58,196 bases of DNA from Spirochaetaceae bacterium (GTDB lineage: Bacteria > Spirochaetota > Spirochaetia > SZUA-6 > Bin103). The stretch spans positions 1 through 58,196 of the forward strand of contig JAPPNY010000233.1 of NCBI GenBank assembly GCA_028818385.1, in the 5' to 3' direction. This document shows positions 51,878 to 58,196 of this stretch, piece after piece. Both the position numbers and the translations under genes were made by a program. The notes beneath the pieces were generated by a model. It was not told the DNA's origin. It saw only the letters and a list, made by a program, of their open reading frames with translations, and ran no database searches. Position 1 is the stretch's first letter. Every line of letters begins with the position of its first letter.

Positions 51878-53064
51878 GCCGCCTCCCGTTCGACGACCAC
51901 GCCGCACGCCTCGCCGCCGCCGATGCACAGCGTCGCCACGCCGCGCACGGCCCGTCCGGCGGGCAGCCCGGCAAGGCCGTGCAGGAGGGTGGTGAGTATG
52001 CGCGCGCCGCTGGCGCCGATCGGGTGGCCCAGCGCCACGGCGCCGCCGTCCACGTTGCAGCGATCGCCGTCGATGCCCAGGTCGCGCTCCACGGCCAAGT
52101 TGCCGACGGCGAACGCCTCGTTGATCTCGAACCGGTCGACGTCGCCGATCGCCACGCCGGCCCGCTCCAGGATCGGCGGTATCACCTGCGCGGGCGCTAC
52201 CAGGAAGCGAGCTGGGGCGGCCGCGACACTGCCGTACGCGACCAGCGTGGCGAGCGGCGTGATGCCCAGCTCGGCCGCGTGGCGGCCGGTCATGACCACG
52301 CACGCGGCAGCGCCGTCGTTGAGCGACGACGCGTTGGCGGCGGTGATCGTGCCGTCGGCGGCGAAGGCGGGGCGCAGCGTGGTCATCTTGTCGAAATCGG
52401 CGCGGGCCGGCTCCTCGTCGGCGGTCACCGGCGGGCTGCCGGGCTTCACCGTGACCGGCACGATCTCGGCGTCCCAGCGCCCGCTGCGCTGGCCAGCGAG
52501 CGCACGGCGGTAGGAGCGCGCTGCGTACGCGTCCTGCGCAGCGCGGTCGATGCCGTACTCGCGGGCGATCAGCTCGGCGGCGTCCCCCATGTGGAAGTCG
52601 TTGTACACGTCCCAGAGCCCGTCGACGATCATGCTGTCGGCGACCTGCTGGTGGCCGTAGCGGAAGCCGCGGCGGGCGCCGGACAGCAGGTAGGGGGCGT
52701 TCGACATGCTCTCCATGCCGCCGGCCACGACGATGGCGGCGTCGCCGGCCAGCACGGCGCGCGCGGCCAGGATCACCGCCTGCAGTCCGGACCCGCACAC
52801 CTTGTTGACCGTCGTGCAGGGAACGGCTTCCGGAAGCCCGGCGCCGATGGCCGCCTGCCGGGCCGGCGCCTGGCCCGCACCGGCGGTGAGCACCTGGCCC
52901 ATGAAGACCTCGTCAACGTCGTGCGGGGCTACGCCGGCGCGGCGCACCGCCTCGCCGATCGCCGCCGCGCCCAGACGCGGGGCCGGGAGCGCGGCCAGCG
53001 CGCCGCCCAGCGCGCCGATCGGGGTGCGGCAGGCCGCGGCTATCACGGCGCGTTCGGCGGGCAT
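51874..53064 (-). CDS. Thiolase / acetyl-CoA C-acetyltransferase
   Basis: The 396-residue thiolase has the standard length. AACRTPIGALGGAL opens the protein, VNKVCGSGLQAV carries the acyl-accepting Cys90, VALGHPIGASGAR carries His347, and LCIGGGEACG carries the second cysteine, Cys380. It either cleaves 3-ketoacyl-CoA or condenses two acetyl-CoA. The frame is open upstream to 53304, but that part overlaps the divergent small gene and lacks thiolase similarity, so ATG at 53064 is chosen. It is followed by the CoxG-like gene with a 4-base overlap. Confidence 0.92.
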   Translation of the reverse strand: MPAERAVIAAACRTPIGALGGALAALPAPRLGAAAIGEAVRRAGVAPHDVDEVFMGQVLTAGAGQAPARQAAIGAGLPEAVPCTTVNKVCGSGLQAVILAARAVLAGDAAIVVAGGMESMSNAPYLLSGARRGFRYGHQQVADSMIVDGLWDVYNDFHMGDAAELIAREYGIDRAAQDAYAARSYRRALAGQRSGRWDAEIVPVTVKPGSPPVTADEEPARADFDKMTTLRPAFAADGTITAANASSLNDGAAACVVMTGRHAAELGITPLATLVAYGSVAAAPARFLVAPAQVIPPILERAGVAIGDVDRFEINEAFAVGNLAVERDLGIDGDRCNVDGGAVALGHPIGASGARILTTLLHGLAGLPAGRAVRGVATLCIGGGEACGVVVEREAA

Positions 53065-53133
53065 GTCCTGAGGCGGCAGTCTGTCGGAACGCCGCGTCTG
53101 CGGCAAGATGGCGGTGTCGATGCGACCAAGTCG

Positions 53134-53151
53134 ATGCTTACCCCTAAGCAT
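53134..53151. promoter_or_regulatory. Perfect palindrome, candidate operator
   Basis: ATGCTTA-CCCC-TAAGCAT is a perfect 7-bp inverted repeat in the 116-base divergent region between the thiolase and the small gene at 53181. Its A+T-rich arms stand out in the G+C-rich surroundings. It could bind a repressor for either side. TACATT lies 6 bases before the GTG at 53181 and may be its -10 box. Confidence 0.45.
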
Positions 53152-53180
53152 ATGGGCCAGGTACACGCTACATTGTCCGC

Positions 53181-53492
53181 GTGAAACGTCCTCGGTTCGC
53201 CGATCTGGGGCTGCCGGGTGGCGACGTGGTCGATGAGGGGCTGGCCGACCTTGCCTCCGGTCGTACGAGCGCCGCCAGCCTGCTGGTATCGCTGGCGGCC
53301 CCACGTCTTCGCCGTGAGGGCGTGCCGGTCACGGCCACCCAACCTGAACCGGAGTTGCAGCTCTATCGGCTGCTCTCGTCCACCGAGGGCGACTTGGCGT
53401 ATGCGCGCTACAACGCGCACCTCCGGCTGATCGTGTCCTTTGCGGACGCGTGCTCGGTCGCCACGTTGGCTGAGGAGGAGCCCGGCACGTAG
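53181..53492 (+). CDS. Small uncharacterised protein, possible antitoxin partner
   Basis: I do not recognise a family for this 103-residue protein. It is mildly acidic and helical (DEGLADLASGRTSAASLLVS, then YRLLSSTEGDLAYARYNAHL), without a visible DNA-binding motif. It sits 4 bases before a nucleotidyltransferase gene, the usual position of the small partner of DUF6036-type toxins, so an antitoxin role is inferred from place and size only. GTG at 53181 has no Shine-Dalgarno sequence and lies 6 bases past TACATT, consistent with a leaderless start. Confidence 0.55.
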   Translation: MKRPRFADLGLPGGDVVDEGLADLASGRTSAASLLVSLAAPRLRREGVPVTATQPEPELQLYRLLSSTEGDLAYARYNAHLRLIVSFADACSVATLAEEEPGT

Positions 53493-53496
53493 GAAG

Positions 53497-54033
53497 ATGC
53501 GAGAGAGCGTTACTCGTGATCGCCTGCTGGCGTTCATGCGGCGCCTCGCCGAGGCCGCACCTCGCGGGAGGCGCTTTCGGGTGTTCGTCGTAGGGGGTGG
53601 GACGGCCGTGGCTCAGGGATGGCGTGAGTCGACGATCGATGTGGACCTGTATGCCGACGACGAGGCGGTGTTCAGCGACATTCAGCGCATCAAGGAGACA
53701 CAGCGGCTGAATGTGGAGTTCGCGCGGCCGGAGCACTTCGTCCCGCCGCTTGCCGGCGTGGCCGACCGCCATGTCTTCATCGCTGCCTTCGGCGGCATCA
53801 GCTTCTTTCACTACGATCCGTATTCGCAGGTGTTCTCGAAAATCGTGCGCGGTTTCCGCCGCGATCTGGAGGATGCCCGCCACTTCATCGAGGACGGGCT
53901 GGTCGACGCCGACCGCTTTCGGAGGCTCGTCGATGCGATACCGGAGTCCGCGTTTACCAAGTATCCCGCACTCTCGCGGGCGGCGATTCTCGGCGTGGTG
54001 GATGCCTACCTCGACGCTATCGGCCCAGGTTGA
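53497..54033 (+). CDS. Nucleotidyltransferase-fold protein (DUF6036-like), probable toxin
   Basis: The 178-residue protein has FRVFVVGGGTAVAQGWREST with Gly33-35 and IDVDLYADDE with Asp48-x-Asp50, the nucleotidyltransferase metal site. The C-terminal half (FSKIVRGFRRDLEDARHFIE, then DGLVDADRFRRLVDAIP) is typical of DUF6036/DUF4433-type proteins paired with small partners. ATG at 53497 lies 4 bases after the preceding stop with AGGA immediately upstream. It is a second and unrelated example of a nucleotidyltransferase gene pair 7 kb from the first. The target is unknown. Confidence 0.75.
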   Translation: MRESVTRDRLLAFMRRLAEAAPRGRRFRVFVVGGGTAVAQGWRESTIDVDLYADDEAVFSDIQRIKETQRLNVEFARPEHFVPPLAGVADRHVFIAAFGGISFFHYDPYSQVFSKIVRGFRRDLEDARHFIEDGLVDADRFRRLVDAIPESAFTKYPALSRAAILGVVDAYLDAIGPG

Positions 54034-54189
54034 ACTGTCAGTCCGAGATCACGCCTGTCGCTCGATCTGCCATTGCCAGGCGATTGGGCGGGAAGGCCGA
54101 TCATGGAGATCTTCCAAGTGGTGGCGATGGTGCCGGCAGCCACGGCGCGAACTTGCCGCCGGCGTGGTTTCTCCCCACGATGCCGCGGC

Positions 54190-56880
54190 ATGAGCGACCA
54201 TCCCCTGAGTGAGGCCACCCGCGCCCATTTCACCTACCGCGGCGAGCAACTGAACGAGATCTCGTTCCCGCTCGGTGGCATCGGCTCCGGCTGCATCGGC
54301 CTGGCCGGCAACGGCCGCCTGATCGACTGGGAGATCTTCAACCGGCCCGCCAAGGGCAGTGTCAATGGCTTCAGCCACTTCGCCGTCAAGGCGGAGCGCG
54401 CAGGCCAAGTGGTGGACGCGCGGGTGCTGCAGGGCGACCTGACCGGACCGCTCTCCGGAAGCCTGCGCTCGACGTGGCTGCACAGCTTCGGCTTCGGCCC
54501 GACGCGCGCGTCCCTGGCCGGCCTGCCCCACTTCTCCGAGGTCGAGTTCCAGGGCACCTTCCCGGTGGCCACGCTCACGTTCCGGGACGGGACGTTCCCC
54601 GGCACCGTCACCCTGCGCGCCTTCAACCCGTTCATCCCCGGCAACGCCGACGACTCCAGCATTCCCGCCGCCTGCTTCGAGGTGCAGGTGACCAATCCCG
54701 GCGCCGACGACCTGGACTACACCGTCGCGCTGGCGGTGTCGAACCCGGCCCGCGCCGGATCGGTCAACCGCGCCCGGCGCGACGGCGCCGCGCAGTTGCT
54801 CACGCTGGCGGCGAGCGGCATCGCCTGCGACCACCCGAACGCCGGCGACCTCACCGTCGCCACCGACAACCCCGGTGTCAGCTACCAGGAGTGCTGGTTC
54901 CGCGGCATGTGGTTCGACGACCTGACCATCTACTGGCACGACTTCACCGCGCCGGGCGGTTTCGAGAATCGCAGCTACCCGGAGCCGGGCGAAGCAGGGC
55001 ACGGGTTCGGCGGGGGCGACACCGGCGTGCTGGCGGCCGCGGTCAGCGTCCCGGCTGGGGAGATGCGCACCGCGCGCTTCGTGCTGACCTGGAGCTATCC
55101 CAACTGCGTCAACTACTGGCATCCCGTGGGCGTCGAGCAGGAACAGCGGGACGCGCCGCCGCCGAAGCTCGACCACGCGGAGTGGCGCAACCACTACGCG
55201 ACCCGGTTCCCGGATTCCGCGGCCAGCGCCGTCTACTGCCTGCGCGAGTGGGAGCGGCTGCGGGATCGGACCCTGTCGTTTCGCGACGCGCTGTATGCCA
55301 GCACCGTGCCGCCGGCGGTGCTCGATGCCGCAGCCGCCACCCTGTCGGTGCTCAAGAGCCCGACGGTGCTGCGCCTGGAGGACGGCACCTTCTACGGCTT
55401 CGAGGGCGTGCGCGTCGAGCAGGGCTGCTGCGAGGGGAGCTGCACGCACGTGTGGAACTACGCGTACGCGCTGCCGTTCCTGTTCCCGGACCTGGAGCGG
55501 TCGATGCGCGACGCCGACTTCCGCTACAACGCCGGCGCCGACGGCGGCATGACCTTCCGCCTGCAACTGCCGTTGGGGCGGGAGCGGCTCGGCTTCCGTC
55601 CCTGCGCCGACGGTCAGTTCGGCGGCGTGATCAAGGCCTACCGCGATTGGAAGATCTCCGGCGACTCGGCGTGGCTGCGCGGCCACTGGGAGACCATCAA
55701 GCGGAACATCTCGTTCGCCTGGGCGGACAGCAATCCCGACCGCTGGGACGCCGACCGCGACGGCGTGCTGGAGGGCCGCCAGCACCACACGCTGGACATG
55801 GAGCTGTTCGGCCCCAATTCCTGGCTCAACGGCTTCTACCTGGCGGCGCTGGCCGCGGGCGCCGAGATGGCCGAGCACCTCGGCGAGCCCGACACCGCGT
55901 CCGAGTACCGGGTGCTGTTCGCGCGTGGCAAGGCGTGGACGGACGCCAACCTGTTCAACGGCGAGTACTACCAGCAGCGGATCGACCTCACCGACCGCTC
56001 GATCCTGCAGGCGTATGAGGGCGGCGATGCCGCGGAGCGCTACAGGAGCGGGCGCTCGCAGGTGTGGAACTACTGGGACGACGAGCACGGCCAGATCAAG
56101 TACCAAGTGGCCGAGGGGTGCGCGATCGACCAGGTACTGGCGCAGTGGCACGCCAACGTCTGTGGCCTGGGCGAGGTTTTCGACCGCGGTCAGACCCGCA
56201 CCGCCCTGGCGGCCATCTACCGGCACAACTTCAAGCGCTCGTTCCGCGAGCACTTCAATCCAGCCCGCCTGTACGCCGTGGATGACGAGGCCGGCACCAT
56301 CATCTGCTCCTATCCGCGCGCCCTGCCGGTGGTGCCGATCACCTATGCCCAGGAGACCATGCACGGCTTCGAGTACCAGGCGGCCGGCCACATGATCCAG
56401 GAGGGCATGCTGGCCGAGGGCGTGGAGCTGGTGCGCGCGGTGCGCGACCGCTACGACGGCAGCCGCCGCAATCCCTGGAACGAGATCGAGTGCGGCAGCA
56501 ACTACGCGCGGTCGATGGCCGCCTTCGCGCTGCTGCTGGCCTATTCCGGCTTCGAGTTCGACGCCGTCCAAGGGCACGTCGGCTTCAGCCCCAAGGTGGC
56601 GGACACGCCGTTCACGGCCTTCTGGAGCCTGGGCTCCGGCTGGGGCACCTGCACGCTGGAAGCGGGGGAGATCAGGTTACAGGTCGAATCGGGCGAGTTG
56701 CCGCTGTCCACCTTCGCCAGCGACCGACTGGTGGGGGCCGGCGGCGCCGCGGTAACCGGTGTGCAGGTGGGCGGCGTCGATGTCGCCTTCCGGCAGGACG
56801 GCGGCACGCTCGCTTTCTCCGGCGCCGTCCTCATCACCCCCGGTGCGCCGCTGGCGATCGCCCTGTCCGTGATGGCCTGA
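54190..56880 (+). CDS. GH116 beta-glucosidase / glucosylceramidase-like protein
   Basis: The 896-residue protein is of the GBA2-type GH116 family. The N-terminal beta domain begins EISFPLGGIGSGCIGLAGNG and runs to about residue 380 (SVPAGEMRTARFVLTWSYPN). The (alpha/alpha)6 catalytic domain has EGSCTHVWNYAYALPFLFPD, GQFGGVIKAYRDWKISGDS, and DGVLEGRQHHTLDMELFGPN, where Asp536 is a candidate general acid. ITYAQETMHGFEYQAAGHMI and RNPWNEIECGSNYARSMAAF are late family blocks. ATG at 54190 starts the conserved region; the frame is open further upstream but that stretch is not family-like. No signal peptide is evident. It acts on beta-glucosides or similar; the exact substrate is unknown. Confidence 0.88.
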   Translation: MSDHPLSEATRAHFTYRGEQLNEISFPLGGIGSGCIGLAGNGRLIDWEIFNRPAKGSVNGFSHFAVKAERAGQVVDARVLQGDLTGPLSGSLRSTWLHSFGFGPTRASLAGLPHFSEVEFQGTFPVATLTFRDGTFPGTVTLRAFNPFIPGNADDSSIPAACFEVQVTNPGADDLDYTVALAVSNPARAGSVNRARRDGAAQLLTLAASGIACDHPNAGDLTVATDNPGVSYQECWFRGMWFDDLTIYWHDFTAPGGFENRSYPEPGEAGHGFGGGDTGVLAAAVSVPAGEMRTARFVLTWSYPNCVNYWHPVGVEQEQRDAPPPKLDHAEWRNHYATRFPDSAASAVYCLREWERLRDRTLSFRDALYASTVPPAVLDAAAATLSVLKSPTVLRLEDGTFYGFEGVRVEQGCCEGSCTHVWNYAYALPFLFPDLERSMRDADFRYNAGADGGMTFRLQLPLGRERLGFRPCADGQFGGVIKAYRDWKISGDSAWLRGHWETIKRNISFAWADSNPDRWDADRDGVLEGRQHHTLDMELFGPNSWLNGFYLAALAAGAEMAEHLGEPDTASEYRVLFARGKAWTDANLFNGEYYQQRIDLTDRSILQAYEGGDAAERYRSGRSQVWNYWDDEHGQIKYQVAEGCAIDQVLAQWHANVCGLGEVFDRGQTRTALAAIYRHNFKRSFREHFNPARLYAVDDEAGTIICSYPRALPVVPITYAQETMHGFEYQAAGHMIQEGMLAEGVELVRAVRDRYDGSRRNPWNEIECGSNYARSMAAFALLLAYSGFEFDAVQGHVGFSPKVADTPFTAFWSLGSGWGTCTLEAGEIRLQVESGELPLSTFASDRLVGAGGAAVTGVQVGGVDVAFRQDGGTLAFSGAVLITPGAPLAIALSVMA

Positions 56881-56923
56881 CGCGACCCCGGGCACGCAGG
56901 CGTCCGTCCGCGGCGCGGGGCAT

Positions 56924-57967
56924 TCAGTAGGCGTTTCCGGGCCGCCAGATGCGAGCGCGGTCGAGGAATACCTCGGGGTCGTCAATCCAGTCGGAGTAGC
57001 CGATGCGGCCCCCGTCGGTAAGCCAGTCGATCTTGGCGCCGATGCAATCGGCCAGTTCCTGCTCGTCGGCGCAGAGCGTGAAGCCTCCAAGCTCGATCGC
57101 CGAGTCGAGCGCCGTGACCGTGAAGTCGCCGCCCGACGCGTCCGCCGCGTAGCGGTTGCCGACCATGCCTCGCGCGAGTGCATCGATCTCGCCGGTGCGC
57201 AACGCATCAAGCAGTGTCTGCTCGCTGGCGTCATCGCCATAGACGATCACCTGAGGCATGCCGTTGACCGGTGGAACGATCCGCCTGCGGTCGGCGACTG
57301 CGGGGCTCGCCCCGGACGGTCGGATCGTGTAACGGTCGCTGCCGTCGGCCGTCACGGTGCCGGATGGCTTTTCAACGTGCGTGCCGTCGGCGAGCACGCC
57401 TGCCTGATCGGAAAGGCCGACAATCTGCAGGAGGCGAGCTTCTCCGGTGGTGGCAGCGAGCACGCCGACTCGTAGATCCGCCGTGAGGTCGCCGTACGCC
57501 GCCAGCCGGCGCGCGTCCGCGGAGCGCACCAGCAGCGACTGGCGAAACTCGACGTGGCCGGGCGTGAACGTTACCCGGGTTGCGCCTGACGCGTCACGAG
57601 TGCGTGACGCGAGGATGGTGATGCCGCCCCCGACCAGATCGAACTCCGCGCCCGCCGACCGCAGCCAGATCCCGTCCCACTCCGCGATTCCGCGCCGCTC
57701 GAATGAGATGCCGGCGCCCTCCATCGCCTCGAGTGCGGTCAGCAGATCCGCTTCGTAACCTCGGTGCAGGTCGAAACCGGCGGTCCCCGGCTCCCGGTTG
57801 GCGCTGTAGCTGACCGGCGAGAAATGGGCATAGAAACCGGCCTGCAGGACACGCATCGAACAAGCCTCCGCCGATGCGCTAGTCGGCGTCGCCAACGCGG
57901 CTGTCGACAGGGCAACCGCCGCCACGAGCGGCAGCCGGGCGAGGCCGGTCAGTGGTAGTCCGTGCAT
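56924..57967 (-). CDS. Amino-acid-type ABC transporter substrate-binding protein
   Basis: The 347-residue secreted binding protein is of the SBP_bac_3 type. From the ATG at 57967 the signal peptide is LPLVAAVALSTAALATPTSA, cleaved near SAEA. The mature part has YEADLLTALEAMEGAGISF, EFDLVGGGITILASRTRDAS and LRTGEIDALARGMVGNRYAA. It has an insertion (VEKPSGTVTADGSDRYTIRP) not seen in short binding proteins. GAGGAGG lies about 11 bases upstream of the ATG. No permease or ATPase is adjacent in the window; it may be an orphan or part of a cyclohexadienyl dehydratase-like group. It is convergent with GH116 across 43 bases. Confidence 0.8.
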   Translation of the reverse strand: MHGLPLTGLARLPLVAAVALSTAALATPTSASAEACSMRVLQAGFYAHFSPVSYSANREPGTAGFDLHRGYEADLLTALEAMEGAGISFERRGIAEWDGIWLRSAGAEFDLVGGGITILASRTRDASGATRVTFTPGHVEFRQSLLVRSADARRLAAYGDLTADLRVGVLAATTGEARLLQIVGLSDQAGVLADGTHVEKPSGTVTADGSDRYTIRPSGASPAVADRRRIVPPVNGMPQVIVYGDDASEQTLLDALRTGEIDALARGMVGNRYAADASGGDFTVTALDSAIELGGFTLCADEQELADCIGAKIDWLTDGGRIGYSDWIDDPEVFLDRARIWRPGNAY

Positions 57968-58196
57968 GTTCAACGGGTCCTCCTCATGCCGGCATCCGGG
58001 CTGTCGGCTCCCACTGCGCTTCGTATGACCAGGAAGCACGCATGACAGGATCGTTACCTCCGGCTCTGGTGCTTGAAAAGATCCGGTTGCCGATCCCGTG
58101 TTGCCTGTTGGCAGACCTCGCCGTCTGGTACCCTCGTTTGCGGGTAACTATTCAGCCGGGGCGGACGGTTTGAGGCAGGTTGGGATCATGGGGCGA
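57968..58196 (+). other. Right-edge intergenic region with a possible gene start
   Basis: The 229 bases contain the upstream region of the minus-strand binding-protein gene. At the far end, an ATG at 58188 is preceded by TGAGGCAGG about 8-12 bases upstream and reads MGR to the window edge. This could be the first codons of a plus-strand gene. Nothing else in this stretch is recognisable. Confidence 0.25.

Noticed and set aside
56881..56923. CCCCG/CGGGG arms between GH116 and the binding-protein gene as a shared terminator
   Set aside because: Only 5-bp arms with a long loop and no T-tract.

Overview
The window is a high-G+C chromosomal fragment with several patches of clearly lower G+C. A row sampled at 55921-55980 has 40 of 60 G+C, one at 30301-30360 has 30 of 60, and one at 42061-42120 has 27 of 60. 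There are no rRNA or tRNA genes to place it. The periplasmic binding protein at 35941-37518 has an ATATQEAA stretch after its signal peptide, a style I associate with spirochaete binding proteins. With the many phytanoyl-CoA dioxygenase (PhyH) genes, glycoside hydrolases and a sulfatase, a high-G+C free-living or host-associated Spirochaetota-like bacterium is my tentative guess, not a demonstrated placement.

Layout. (1) 1-1802: lower-G+C pair on the minus strand, an N6-adenine DNA methyltransferase overlapping a phosphoribosyltransferase-fold gene that runs off the left edge. (2) 1943-7971: PLP decarboxylase, dimethylformamidase-like large subunit, PhyH dioxygenase and a divergent Nramp-like transporter, all plus strand. 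(3) 7993-9652: polar amino-acid ABC permease and binding protein, minus strand. (4) 9761-12630: DUF3179 lipoprotein overlapping a SelA-like PLP enzyme; then a frameshifted PhyH gene. (5) 13581-17749: pyruvate dehydrogenase E1 and E2 without E3. (6) 17765-19865: GH20 hexosaminidase and a 7/11-residue coiled-coil membrane protein. (7) 20002-26167: Gfo/Idh/MocA oxidoreductase, PhyH, circularly permuted ATP-grasp, alpha-E protein and GH127, closely spaced on the plus strand. (8) 26176-39490: a long lower-G+C minus-strand operon, read from two CUT1 sugar permeases and their binding protein through a GHL10-like hydrolase, two PhyH genes, two GH20-like paralogues and a GH20 enzyme. Two gene remnants lie in or at its edge: a phosphotriesterase with its middle missing and the tail of a D-aminoacylase. 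(9) 39745-41654: cupin and sulfatase. (10) 41737-48825: defence-type region, with an Mrr/NACHT-like NTPase/pentapeptide protein, then (after an unrecognised high-G+C hydrolase-like gene) an HTH regulator, a nucleotidyltransferase and a DUF262-DUF1524 (GmrSD-like) nuclease overlapping each other in series. (11) 48874-53064: hemL, acyl-CoA dehydrogenase, CoxG-like SRPBCC protein and thiolase. (12) 53181-54033: a second nucleotidyltransferase pair. (13) 54190-57967: GH116 glucosidase and an amino-acid-type binding protein.

How it works together. The metabolic theme is scavenging of glycans and small organic compounds. The CUT1 transporter and at least four hydrolases of region 8, with GH127 convergent on it, look like one polysaccharide or amino-sugar utilisation locus. 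PhyH oxygenases recur beside it and beside the dimethylformamidase-like and oxidoreductase genes. Against this background sit three separate lower-G+C or toxin-antitoxin-like insertions with the hallmarks of phage defence. The most interesting are the Mrr/NACHT protein, the HTH-nucleotidyltransferase-DUF262/DUF1524 triple overlap, and the methyltransferase-PRTase pair at the left edge.
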